From Crambe crambe (taxonomy: Eukaryota > Porifera > Demospongiae > Poecilosclerida > Crambeidae), in contig OZ004586.1 in NCBI GenBank assembly GCA_963924555.1, positions 6,592,501 to 6,656,500 on the forward strand: 64,000 nucleotides of DNA, written 5' to 3'. The position numbers and the translations under genes were made by a program. The notes beneath the pieces are model-generated. The model saw only the letters and a list, made by a program, of their open reading frames with translations, made no database searches and was not told the DNA's origin. Positions 1 through 10,565 of the stretch are shown piece by piece; the stretch's first letter is position 1; the number at the start of each line of letters is the position of its first letter.

Positions 1-178
1 GAGGTGTACTGGTCAGATGCTGTGGAATATGACACTTCCCTCAAATCTGGTGGCAATATTTACCAGAACTGCAAGGGAGAAGGCCCTGCAGATGAAGACC
101 TGGCTAGGATTCACAATGGTGGTCCCAATGGATACCAATACATTAAAGTACTGGGAGAAAGTGCAGAAGTATTTGTAG
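1..178 (+). pseudogene. i-type lysozyme pseudogene, truncated copy 1
   Basis: The DNA matches the intact lysozyme gene at 27905-28641. It starts inside the equivalent of exon 2 (EVYWSDAVEYD...) at the window edge. The end of exon 2, the intron and the start of exon 3 are missing, so GEG is followed directly by DEDLARIHNGGPNGY. A further 7-nt deletion after GPNGY shifts the frame. The ancestral stop (TAG, 176-178) is therefore read out of frame and the open frame runs on to 198. The i-type lysozyme signature HNGGP is still readable. This is a dead copy in the left block of the tandem duplication. The upstream part is outside the window. Confidence 0.8.
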
Positions 179-198
179 AGACTCACACCATGAAGTGA

Positions 199-765
199 CA
201 CACAATTATAATGATGATTAAGGGTACAATTTTTTATGCACTGGAAAGAAAATATTTTAGTTATTAAAATTAATTTTATATAATCAATTTTCTTCAAAAA
301 GAGTATGTATACTACTTGTATGTATCAGTAAATAGCATGCAAAAAGTTGAGGCACTCGTTGCCCCACTTCGCATGTGCAGCAAGGGGTTAAGCAATCAGT
401 TGGGACTAGATATTATATTATGTCTGGGGCCAAAAATTTTGAAAACTTGTAATAACTACTAAAATACATGCTTATTCGACACAGTTTGCAACATATTTCA
501 TACTTGCAACGTTTTCTTGAAGCCATAATGCTGATAGCATTAAGAACAGCTTGGTAGCTTGAATGCGTGTTTTCCTTGCTGGCTCTGCTTCCAAGGCTAT
601 CAGTTAATTCGATCCTGCCGGATATCGATATAGATTGCACGTGCTAAAATATTAATATAGTAAACTTTCAGTTGAATTGTTTGTTCACCTAGCTACTACC
701 TTTCAGTTGAATCGTTTGTTCATTCTGTTACAGTATATCTACTGCAATCATAGCTTACAGAAATC
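199..765. other. non-coding spacer between lysozyme copies
   Basis: No open frame resembling a gene is seen. The last ~100 bases (TTTCAGTTGAAT..., CAGTATATCTACT) match the region just upstream of the other lysozyme pseudogene at 29190-29290, so this is the ancestral promoter side of copy 2. Confidence 0.5.
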
Positions 766-1325
766 ATGGCAGGTTGGTCTTTCTCCTTCTCTCCTTAACT
801 CTCTGAATATGATATGTTCTCTCTCCCTGTGTCACTCACTATAGGACCTATATCTTCTAAACTCTTCTATGCTCTTAAGATGGTTGAAAGTGGTGGAGAT
901 GTAGATGCTGTTGGAGATGGAGGATTAGCCATTGGTCCATACCAGATCCATGAGGTGTGCTGCAAAGATGCTGCAGAACGTGACCCTTCCCTCAAGTCTG
1001 GCAGCAAGACTTACCAGAACTGCAAGGGAGAAGGCAGCGTGGAGTATTCAGAAAAGGTCATGCAGGTGGATAAGACATAAGAGTGACACTACATGAGATG
1101 GAAGTTATATAATGTTTACTACAGGCCTACATGAGCACATTATTACATATAATGTAGATCTGTCACAGATGCTTCTGCACTTCTTTAATGTAGCTATTGG
1201 GATTCTTGTATCCATTGGGACCACCATTGTGAATCCTACGTAGCCAGGTCTTCATCAGTGTGGGAGTGGCCTAGTCTGGCTTCAGTTGCATAAAGATTCA
1301 GGTGTGGCTTATTTTGGTCAAATTA
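766..1325 (+). pseudogene. i-type lysozyme pseudogene with inverted last exon, copy 2
   Basis: Exon 1 is the 7-nt ATGGCAG (766-772). Exon 2 (845-1065) is open for 221 nt, exactly the length of the intact paralog, and keeps the glutamate of MVESGG. The conserved YW of EVYW is changed to CC. The expected last exon is absent downstream in the plus orientation. Its sequence (DEDLA...HNGGPNGYKNPN) is found at about 1160-1300 on the minus strand, so a segment of about 200 bp has been inverted. That inverted exon also has an extra ACGT in GCTACGTAGGATT and an internal deletion, so it would not translate. The gene is dead. It lies next to minus-strand RTK exon 3 (1618-1686). Confidence 0.8.
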
Positions 1326-1617
1326 CTGTCAATAACCACACAGATGTAATACTTATTGCTCAGTTACTGGCAGTATGATCATTGCAGTCATGCATGTAAC
1401 ACTAGCTAAGCAGAGTATGGGTTGTTTAATCATTCTCCAATTTGTGACTTCCTGTGGCTAGTATTGTTCATGTAGTTATTAGCTAATTCTCCTCACTTCC
1501 CATAAAGCCACGTAGCTCCCCCTCCACCCCCCCCCTTCCCAATAAAAAATAACATAAACTGCAAACTGTGAGTCTTATATTGAATGAGAATAATAATTAC
1601 ATATTACAATAACTCAC

Positions 1618-4560
1618 AAGTTTGGCAGAAATCTGTTCCGGAGGTCCAGCAAAACCCATCAGGACATTGTGAGCAGTCAGACAATTCTAATGAGGAAATG
1701 GTGCATGTGCATGCAATCAGTCAGATGCTAATCACCCCAGCTTTTTAAATTCAGCATTCTGCTAGAATGCTATAAGTTGCACCCTTGGAATATAAATTAG
1801 ACTCACCTACCAGATTTTTGTTTGTTTTGTATCTCTTTCTTGTGAAAGTTACATTTGTATCCAATATGCTATTATCATTGCCATGTTTATGCTTTCAAGT
1901 TATTGTTTGGAAAGGACACATGCTGCCTATGTGCATACATGCTGCCTATGTGCATACATAAATAAATGCTCAATGTTGTCCAACATTCAGAAGACCCAAA
2001 TTGATTACACCATACCCTGTTGAGTGGGAGCTATGCAGGAATTATCCTCCAACTGTCCATCATCAATAATATCTGTCCACTTTACTCTCCTGAGATTGCA
2101 TAAACGTTTATCTGAGGGCTGGTTGAATTGCACATTCCCATGAGTGATCTCTGTTAAATTAGGGAGAATAAACTCTCCCACACTGACATTCATTACAGAC
2201 ATGGCATAGCGTGACAACAAAGCATTGCCTCGAATGATTCGAAGATTTGGAAGGATGATGCGACTGGTCGTTGGAATACTGCTGAACGTCAGGACTTCAG
2301 TTATCTGCTCCAAGTGATAAAGGAAATTAAAGTCATCTTCAGTGAAATTCCTGGATGGCAACTGAGTGCTTGCCATGCTGATCCTCACACTCCCAATCAC
2401 ATATGTGCAGCCACAGAACCGATTATGGAGATTCTGGAGGATTTCCTCAGCTGTGTGTCCAGTCTCAAAGGCACCCCTTATGTTATGGCCAAGGCATGCC
2501 ACACCTATAAAAATTAAATTGAATTGGTAATAAACTTGAAAGGAAATTAAAAAAACAAAACAACTACATTCACTAGAATTAAAGTTTCAAGACAGTAGAG
2601 AAGGGAGGGAGAGGAACAAGTGAGGAAGGGAGGGGAAAAGATGGGAGGGGAGGGGGAGGAAACAAGTGAGGGAGGGAGGGGAAAGGAGGGGAGGGGAGGG
2701 GAGGAAACAAGAGAGGGAGGGAGGGAGGGGAAAGGGTGGAGGGAGGGAGGGAGGGGAGGGAACAAGAGAGGGAGGGAGGGGAAAGGAGAGGAGGGGAGGG
2801 GGGAGGGAACGAGATAGGGAGGGAAGGAGAATGGGGCAGTGGACATATTTATAGCTGGGAAAAGCTTTAGGGGGAATTCAGGGGGACAAATGTAGTGTCA
2901 TACGTAGGTACTTAGTATGAACATGCTCATCTGATCATGTAGGGTATCAGAGAGTACGATAGCTAGTACTCTCTAAGTAGCGATGGCACAGATTGCCAGC
3001 TAATACTTAACTCCAGAATACTTCTCTCCTACTGTCAGTAACTCCCAACTTGAAGACAGAACACTAACCTGAAATAAGTCATATCTAGGCTGACACAGTG
3101 AGGATGAATTACGAAGCCTATGAATCTTATAGATAAGCATTACCCATTAAATTTTTAGCCTATTATTCCCCAAGCAATGCAAGGATAGGCTATTATTTCT
3201 CTAAGATTTTCAATAGAGTCACAGCTATAGGCTAAGTGTAAAAAATTGAGTTGGTACAGAATTCAAGCTTCTACATAATCTTGTAGCTAGTGCTCTGTCT
3301 CAAACCTTCATGAACCCCATGAGGATGAAGGAGAAGCCAAATAATAGTTAGACACTGAGACGAGGGATCTACGGCATTTAAAAGACCCTCAGGCCCTTAG
3401 TAGTGACCTCGCTGTGCTCGGTCACTACAGCCAAGGGCCTTTGAATCTTTTAGGAAATGTGAGAAAACTATTTTGTACAGGAAAAAAAATGCCATTGCCA
3501 TCTGCATTCACAGTAAACATGCATTCCATAGAAACAACCATGCCCTTAGAGGCAGGGGACTAAGTGAGCTACTTAGTGCCCGCTGCCAGGGATGACAGGC
3601 ACTAAGTGAAAGCAACGGTCACTAAGTGAAATAAGAGCCCTGCGACTGACCAATCAGATCGCTCCATTCAAATCAAGTATAGTCTAACCAGCATTACACT
3701 CCAGACTGGACTACATATAAGTTGACTCACTTAAAGAAAGAATTCTAGTAGGCATCAGTGCAATATCCAGTAACAAAGTGAATACAGACTTCTTCTCTTG
3801 CTATATTAGCTATACAGCTAGTTGCCGATAATTATATCCTTGGTACGAAAAGCCACTCCTATAGCGTGACAAGAACTAGAGCATTTGTTTACCGTTTCTG
3901 TACAGAGCTGCTATATCAGCTGTACACTAGGAGGCGGGGTAAATTGATCGCACGTGACCTGTGACGTCAAATGAAAAAAAACTCTATACTCAGGGTTCAT
4001 GACAGTCTCTGGGATAGGATTCAACTTAGACTTCATGAGGTGACTATAATGCACTACAATCACCTCCAAGATGACTGTGTGTAGCTATACCAAACTGTCC
4101 CATTAAACTTTTTCTTGCTACACCTTAAGTCTTGAATGCAATGCACACTCATTGTTGCCAGGTTGCTCTCTTAAAAAATCCACAGACAGATAGACATCCA
4201 TAGATATTCATAGACATTTTTCTTATCCAAAAATCTACAGATTGTGGATAAATCCATGAACCTGGCAACACTGAATTACGTATATGCCTCCACACCTCCA
4301 CATGGCTTTAAACTCACCAGGTGCATAATGCATCACAGCAAGTTGTCTGACACTATATTTAGGAGACTCAGTTCTTAGCTACAGAGCTATACATAAAAAA
4401 ATGGCCTCCATGTCCAGCAGGCTAGACTGTGTAACAGCTCACCACCATAATGCACTATGATATTACCTCTTTTCACGGTACAGCTTGGAGCAGAGAGGCC
4501 CTGCACATCAGAGATGGAATGAAGAGTTAAAATCGTAGACAAACACCGAATGATCGACAT
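1618..4560 (-). CDS. EGFR-like receptor tyrosine kinase paralog, 5' exons only (partial)
   Basis: Three exons match exons 1-3 of the complete RTK at 12105-38988, with the same lengths and phases for exons 2 and 3. Exon 1 (4467-4560) encodes a hydrophobic leader starting MSIIRCLSTILTLHS and ending SAPSCTVKR. Exon 2 (2016-2504, 489 nt) encodes a receptor L domain (HNRFCGCTYVIGSVRI, LPNLRIIRGNALLS, LCNLRRVKWTDI). Exon 3 (1618-1686, 69 nt) starts the cysteine-rich region (CSQCPDGFCWTSGTDFCQT). All three are open and have consensus splice sites. The remaining exons should lie left of base 1, because the lysozyme pair that sits in intron 3 of the other copy occupies 1-1325. I cannot tell whether this paralog is complete. 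Only exon 1 to exon 2 spacing differs strongly: about 2 kb here, about 7.4 kb in the other copy. Confidence 0.75.
2593..2833. repeat. purine-rich GGGAGG/GAAACAAG minisatellite
   Basis: About 240 bases of nearly pure G and A on the plus strand, with imperfect units of GAGGGAGGGAGGGGAAAGG and AACAAG. The long open frames across it (Gly/Glu/Arg-rich on plus, Pro/Ser-rich on minus) are by-products of base composition. Runs of G in fours could form quadruplex or triplex structures (inference). Confidence 0.85.
3347..3460. mobile_element. foldback/MITE copy, same family as 22257-22401
   Basis: GTTAGACACTGAGACGAGGG opens the element and CTCGCTGTGCTCGG lies at its centre. Flanking arms (GGCCCTTAGTAGTGACC / GGTCACTACAGCCAAGGGCC) are inverted repeats. 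The same start and centre occur at 22257-22401, where both ends are intact. The right end of this copy is degraded. Confidence 0.65.
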
Positions 4561-4974
4561 AGCCAGCTACGTAGTCTCCTACTGCGCATGAGTTGGTATA
4601 GCGACTCCTCAGCCCCCACCCACAAGATTAAAAAATGCTAGCCCATAGATATAAGAGGGTTTACCCTCTTCTATAGCTAGCCACACCCACCAGTGGTGGG
4701 TGTGGCTAGAGCTAGGCACCAGATTAAGTATGAGTCATCACCGCTCAGTTGTGTACGCTCTAAACAAAAGCATCAGCATTGAGATACATGTATAAAAGCT
4801 ACGTACCGTAGTAGCTTGCTTGCTTGCATGCTTCTGTTAGCGATTAGGCCACTAGAACCTGAGACTAGCCATTTAATATGGAGAGGAATTAGCATATCAT
4901 ATTCATAGCTTATTAATCGTACACAGCAGCCTAGCGATAGTTGAATCACAGCAGTGGAAAACCAGTGGAAGCAG
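4561..4974. other. upstream region of the left RTK paralog
   Basis: Holds ACTGCGCATGAG (about 4581) and a short inverted repeat GTGTGGCTAG/CTAGCCACAC (about 4676-4710). No gene seen. Confidence 0.4.
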
Positions 4975-5124
4975 TGATCTGTCATGCCAAAAGTGGACCG
5001 GGAAAAAAGTGGACCCCCCGGTCCACTTTTGGCAGAAAAAAATGGACGGGGGGTCCACTTTTTTCTGCCAAAAGTGGACCTGCCTTGCCAAAAGTGGACC
5101 TGGTCCATTTTGTCAAGAAAAAAG

Positions 5125-6430
5125 TGGACCCGGTCCAGTTTTGGCAGGGGAAAAAAGTGGACCTGGTCCAGTTTCGCCGTCAAAATCTAAACAGGTCCGT
5201 TTTTGGCAGGGGAAAAAAGTGGACCTGGTCCAGTTTCGCCGTCAAAATCTAAACAGGTCCGTTTTTGGCAGGGGAAAAAAGTGGACCCGGTCCAGTTTCG
5301 CCGTCAAAATCTAAACCGGTCCGTTTTTGGCAGGGGAAAAAAGTGGACCCGGTCCAGTTTCGCTGTCAAAATCCAGGCAGGTCCATTTTTGGCAGGGGAA
5401 AAAAGTGGACCCGGTCCAGTTTCGCTGTCAAAATCCAGGCAGGTCCATTTTTGGCAGGGGAAAAAAGTGGACCCGGTCCAGTTTCGCTGTCAAAATCCAG
5501 GCAGGTCCATTTTTGACAGGGGAAAAAAGTGGACCCGGTCCAGTTTCGCTGTCAAAATCCAGGCAGGTCCATTTTTGACAGGGGAAAAAAGTGGACCCGG
5601 TCCAGTTTCGCTGTTGAAATCCAGGCAGGTCCATTTTTGGCAGGGGAAAAAAGTGGACCCGGTCCAGTTTCCTGCCGAAATCCAGGCAGGTCCATTTTTG
5701 GCAGGGGAAAAAAGTGGACCCGGTCCAGTTTCCTGCCGAAATCCAGGCAGGTCCATTTTTGGCAGGGGAAAAAAGTGGACCCGGTCCAGTTTCCTGCCGA
5801 AATCCAGGCCGGTCCAATTTTGGCAGGGGAAAAAAGTGGACCCGGTCCAGTTTCCTGCCGAAATCCAGGCAGGTCCATTTTTGGCAGGGGAAAAAAGTGG
5901 ACCCGGTCCAGTTTCCTGCCGAAATCCAGGCAGGTCCATTTTTGGCAGGGGAAAAAAGTGGACCCGGTCCAGTTTCGCTGTCGAAATCCAGGCAGGTCCA
6001 TTTTTGGCAGGGGAAAAAAGTGGACCCGGTCCAGTTTCCTGCCGAAATCCAGGCAGGTCCATTTTTGGCAGGGGAAAAAAGTGGACCCGGTCCAGTTTCG
6101 CTGTCGAAATCCAGGCAGGTCCATTTTTGGCAGGGGAAAAAAGTGGACCCGGTCCAGTTTCGCTGTCGAAATCCAGGCAGGTCCATTTTTGGCAGGGGAA
6201 AAAAGTGGACCCGGTCCAGTTTCCTGCCGAAATCCAGGCAGGTCCATTTTTGGCAGGGAAAAAAAGTGGACCCGGTCCAGTTTCGCTGTCGAAATCCAGG
6301 CAGGTCCATTTTTTGCAGGGGAAAAAAGTGGACCCGGTTCCAGTTTCGCTGTCGAAATCCAAGCAGGTCCATTTTTGGCAGGGGAAAACAGTGGACCTGG
6401 TCCAGTTTTGCTGCTGAAATTTAGGCAGGT
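5125..6430. repeat. 62-bp minisatellite, about 20 units
   Basis: The unit runs GTGGACCCGGTCCAGTTTCG, then a variable CTGTC/CTGCCG segment, AAATCCAGGCAGGTCCATTT and TTGGCAGGGGAAAAAA. The period is 62 bp. The unit contains the small palindrome TGGACCnGGTCCA. Two interleaved unit types differ at the TTTCGCTGTCGAAA versus TTTCCTGCCGAAA position. Because 62 is not a multiple of 3 and the unit has no stop codon in some frames, long open frames of 236-404 residues appear in several frames on both strands. They have no gene-like structure and should not be annotated as proteins. Confidence 0.92.
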
Positions 6431-6479
6431 CCAGTGGACCTGGCTTTGAAGATTAACCCACCCTCCTCCCAATAATTAT

Positions 6480-6790
6480 AAGTTAATCAAGTCTATTGAA
6501 GTTTGTAAAGTTGTTTTTTCCTTGAAAGGATACCTATGTAGGAATATAACTGCATGCTATATAAAATTCACTTGTTGACTATCTGGTTATTATTTACATG
6601 TAGGACAAGACTACAGATATGTTATTCATGTAATGTCACCAGGCAGCATCTCAAGTGATATTAGACTTTACTCAAGGGTCACAAATCAAGGAGTGAACAT
6701 GTGATACAAGATTACGTCATAAGTGAAATCACAATGATGATTACATAACAGTTAGTAATGATAAAAGTAATAATTTATGTTACTGTCACA
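6480..6790 (-). repeat. putative 3' LTR of the gypsy relic
   Basis: On the minus strand the integrase relic is followed by a purine tract (GGAGGAGGGGGTG, about 6791-6804) and then TGTGACAGTAACATAA, as expected for a polypurine tract next to the TG start of a 3' LTR. A TATATAG motif lies inside. The outer end could not be fixed and no second LTR was found, so the assignment is tentative. Confidence 0.35.
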
Positions 6791-6799
6791 CACCCCCTC

Positions 6800-7510
6800 C
6801 TCCAGTTAGAGCTTGCCCCGAGCTTACTTTCTTCCATAGTAGAGGGATGGTCAGATAACTAGGGTAACTCAGATTTAAGTGTACATGAATAATATCTTTT
6901 GAAGTGTAGACACGTTTTCCTGCAATGCCGGTTGGAGTCACCTCAAAAACTCAATATATATAGGGTCCATGCCACAGACGAGATAACTTCTGAAACTTCC
7001 CGGACTCTTCCTGAGGAAATCGAAATAGGACTAGACCGCCAATCTTGAACTGCATAGGAGAACATTTGTTCACCTTATTATAGTACTTTTTGCAATGCTT
7101 CTGGGTTTTCTGGATTGACTGAGTATCTCAGTGAGTTCCTGTCGCATCGGTAGCCTGTCAGGTCAGCCCCTTCTACCTCATTAGCAGGAAGAAATGCAGC
7201 TTCAATAGGATAGCTACCATAAAGAAGGTAAGATGGCTTCTCGCCTGTTGCCTCATAGGCATCCCATGTAAATACTTGTCCCACTGCTTCCCATAGACAT
7301 CAACATGCTTGCATATCAGCGTCTTTAGAGTACGAGAGTACGATTAAACCTCTCGGTGAGGCCATCACACTGAAGATGGTATGCTGTAGTATTCAATTTC
7401 GTAATTCCAAGAAGACTGCATACATCGGTCATCAGGTAGGATAGCTGATTGGGTCCCTTCTCCGATAGTAGACTTTCTGGAACACCACACACATGATCTC
7501 AGCATCAGTA
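6800..7510 (-). pseudogene. Ty3/gypsy-type integrase C-terminal relic
   Basis: Minus-strand translation in shifting frames gives a recognisable retroelement integrase. ESLLSEKGPNQ lies at about 7450-7485 and SYLMTDVCSLLGITKLNTTA at about 7385-7445. AYHLQCDGLTERFNRTL follows at about 7340-7390, covering the end of the DDE integrase core. YEATGEKPSYLLYGSYPIEA lies at about 7195-7255, and GGLVLFRFPQEESGKFQKLS with WHGPYI at about 6960-7045. Several frameshifts and a TAA after FNRTLVL break it. The reverse transcriptase, RNase H and gag parts are not present, so only the 3' part of an old element remains. Confidence 0.75.
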
Positions 7511-8052
7511 TGTCCACTATTAAACCATACAGCCTTTTGGTCAGGGATAGGGAAAACCCAAGGTCATCAGAATGATATTTGATTTGATTATTTATTTGAA
7601 GAGAATAGCTGGGTAACTTGGTACATAGCTAGCTACAGCTACAGGCAAATTTCATGAGCTTCTTTTACAGAGGCCAAAAATCTGGTACAGATACCATAAT
7701 TATACTGTGCAGTAGATATATAGTATCTATGCTGGTAGCCAGTAAGGCCATAATTAAGTAGAATCACCATGATTGCATCAAGCATAATAAGCACCTATGA
7801 AAAATCAGGTCTTACCACGCTCTTCTTTTTCTTCTTGATGAAAAGAACTCCCTTTCTTACATTGAACATAGCTGCTTTCTCTCCAATAGCTCTCTTTTTG
7901 TCTTGACTACAGTCTGGTGGGTAGCGCTGCTCAGTTATGTATAAGCTGATATGCCCGGATAACTTTTGGTAAAGGCGGTCCACTTTTTTCATGGAAAAAA
8001 CTGGACCCCCGGTCCAGTTTTTTCCCCGGTCCAAATTTTTCGTGACAGATCT

Positions 8053-8819
8053 CTCAGGGAAGACATGTAGCTATATTATAAAAGTGTGAACAGTGAATAT
8101 AGCTAGTGAAGGCGGTGCATGGCACATTGCTTTCATACTATTCATAGAGGCAAGAGATGTGATCATATTGGATCACCTGTTACTACTAGTACTACGTATA
8201 ATTATTATCAGTTCCCTGAGGATGTTTACTGAGCAATGATTAGCTTCCTACAGGAGAGTCCAGGAAGATACATATCTATTATATCACTTGAAGGTATAGC
8301 TCAGGAGCCTATACTCACTTCTCTTTGGGTATACATGACCCTGCTTCATACCCTTTCATGTACAAAATGTTTGACATGGTTGGGATCAAGTTATGATAGA
8401 ACTTTGAACTGGCTCATAAGATTTCAAATGTAGCTACATGGTGCTGTGCATGAATCTGGTGTGATTCCTCACAAGAGATAATTCATACCTTAGCAAACAA
8501 GACTTCCCATGCACTTCTGATATAACGTCTTTCAACTAACTTCTTTTGGAGAAGACTGTCGAGTGCAAAACATTAGCTATTATGTTGTGCATTCTTTACC
8601 CAAACTCTTTTTCCTTTTTTTTCAACAATATGACGACACTTGATGCAAAACCCCCCACCAAGCTTCATGTCAGAAATTATTTATTTCTCACAAATCTTTG
8701 CCAGCAGTTATTTAAATTTTTACCAAAAAAAGAACACCCTAGCTATATATTTTTAAAAGTAATAGTTAATACAAGACTAATATGCAGTGCTATAAATTAA
8801 TGCTTGAAAGGTCCGCAAC
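8053..8819. other. intergenic, no gene recognised
   Basis: AT-rich DNA between the composite repeat block and the TRIM-NHL relic. Short open frames at 8236-8433 and 8546-8800 have no family features. Confidence 0.5.
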
Positions 8820-10565
8820 TCAGAATATTTGAACACGATTATTAGACCTGTCACATACATATACTACTCCATCGCTATCCACTGCTACACCACAAGGATA
8901 ATAAAGCTCTCCTGGCTCTGACCCACGATGACCAAATAATCTCACAAACTGACCCTTGGAGGTGAATACAGAGATACGATTATTGTAACATAGACTATAT
9001 CATCTCCGTCAATAGCAATACCACTGGGGTGGTATGGTTCCACCAAGCCTGTACTATAATTATTCCCCAAAAATCATGCAGAACTCTCCCTTAGCTGTGA
9101 AGACTTGGATGCGATGGTTATTAATATCAGTCACACATATCTTCCCAGTGCTGTCACAGGCTATACCATGAACTACATCAAACTGTCCCTTGCCATTGCC
9201 TTTCTTTCCAAAGCAGCTGGAGAAGTTGAAGTCGGAGTTCAGAACCTGAACACGATGGTTGTGACTGTCTGCCACATACACCTTGTTATTAGTGGGATTG
9301 TAGGCAATGTCTGATGGAAGGTAAAACTGTAAAAATCCCTTACCTTTAGTGCCAACTGTGGAGAGAAACTGGCCATTTGCCGTGAACTTCTGTATGCGAT
9401 TATTTTGACAATCTGCCACAAGAATATTATCTTCACCATCCACTGCCACCCCCCAAGAACCACGAAACTGTCCCTGACCAGTTCCATGAGTACCAAATGT
9501 AAGAAGTTTCTCACCACTGGGACTAAAGATAGAAATGCAATGTTTATTTTCCTCTGAGATCACAACCTCCCCCCTCTGGTTGACAGCAATTCCCCATGGG
9601 CGTATTAGTCTATCAATACTTTGGATTGGAGTGCCAAGCTTCTCAACTGGTAACTTTACAGATACAATGAATGGACTTCCTCTGATGTGTGTGTCTTCGA
9701 CTTTAATACTTAGAAGGTGTTTCCCCTTGACAGTGGGCTGGTAGCTGATCTCATGTTGATCTTGTCCTTTGTGTTTGTAATTTCCTCTCTCGGTAGTACC
9801 TGTTATTTTAGACATTAGTTCACATTTCAATGAATCGATTACTCTCATACATGGTTCACCATTAAAGTCAATAGCTTGCAGTAAGACTCTAGACTTCTCC
9901 CTAACCACTGCCACCTCCAAATCCCTACCTGTAGCTGTAAATTTTGATGGATCAGGTGACCCTGGTAAGAATACCTGTCCATAGTTCTGACACTTCACTA
10001 TCATGTCTTGTGATGCTGAAAACTTCATGTCAGGTTTTTCATTAGGATTCAGTGCATCTGGTTGGAAAGGTGAAGTCAGTTCCTTGACTTGGTTCATTAT
10101 ATATATCTTCATCATCAGCACTTCTCCCTGACTGTCTGTTTTCAGGCTTTCCCTGACAAAGTCAAGACAGCTGCTCAGCTGTGCCAGGATGGTCTCCATC
10201 TGATCCCTCTGGACCGCAAGGTCTTTCAACTTTCTCTGAGTGATTTGATGCAACTGGCCAATTAGCTCGGTCTTCCTGATGTTGAGGGTTTCCTGGAGTT
10301 GTTTGAAAGTGTCGTGTATATTGGCTTCGATAACTTCCCGCTGGTCAGATATCTCCCCACTACACTTATCCAACACTGTTAGTGCTTCCTTGATAGCCAC
10401 CAGTTTCCCCTCCATCGGCACAAGTGATGGTGCAACCTCTCCCTTGTGCCTCTCATATGCATCATCCAATAGATGATGATTGTGATCATGATGCTTCCCC
10501 CCTTTAATAACACACTTAAAACGGATCAGGTCCTCACATGTCTCGAGTAAAACTGTCGTTCCGTG
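8820..10565 (-). pseudogene. TRIM-NHL protein gene (B-box, coiled coil, filamin, NHL), broken at both ends
   Basis: The central open frame (9060-10469) encodes 469 residues. In order it has a coiled coil (about 20-150), a filamin-type Ig repeat (about 180-285, ending HIRGSPFIVSVKLPV) and NHL repeats with the usual GxWGVAVD, NNRIQKF and NHRVQVL cores. This is the architecture of TRIM2/3/71-like proteins, which act as ubiquitin ligases or RNA regulators. Upstream of the first ATG, CEDLIRFKCVIKGGKHHDH and, in another frame, EHKGTERQFY are pieces of a B-box 2 zinc finger split by a one-base deletion (TACTCGAG). No RING is visible. Downstream, a four-base insertion after FGE creates a stop, and two more NHL repeats continue in two frames to TGA at 8820. 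A frameshift on each side makes it likely dead, although a shorter protein from the middle frame is possible. Confidence 0.75.

Larger units (their letters stand above)
2505..4466. other. intron 1 of the left RTK paralog
   Basis: No coding signal. It contains the purine-rich GGGAGG repeat (2593-2833), a foldback element (3347-3460) and otherwise unremarkable AT-rich DNA. Confidence 0.6.
4975..8052. mobile_element. composite repeat block with inverted GTGGACC-rich ends
   Basis: The left end reads GATCTGTCATGCCAAAAGTG followed by GACCGGGAAAAAAGTGGACC. The right end, read on the minus strand from about 8050, begins GATCTGTCACGAAAAATTTG and continues into GACCGGGGAAAAAACTGGACC. The two ends are therefore diverged inverted repeats. 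Between them are the 62-bp minisatellite (about 5125-6430), a gypsy LTR/integrase relic (6480-7510) and unassigned sequence. This may be one large foldback-type element that captured other repeats, or two insertions of the same short GTGGACC hairpin family flanking unrelated DNA. No target duplication was recognised. Confidence 0.45.

Noticed and set aside
2547-2854. Pro/Ser-rich and Gly/Glu/Arg-rich open frames
   Set aside because: They come from the purine-rich repeat in an RTK intron.
5203-6417. 404-codon open frame and similar long frames on both strands
   Set aside because: They are translations of the 62-bp satellite in all phases, with no start context, domain or codon structure of their own.
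5125-6430. CRISPR-like array
   Set aside because: The repeat is continuous with no unique spacers, the unit is 62 bp and the genome is eukaryotic.
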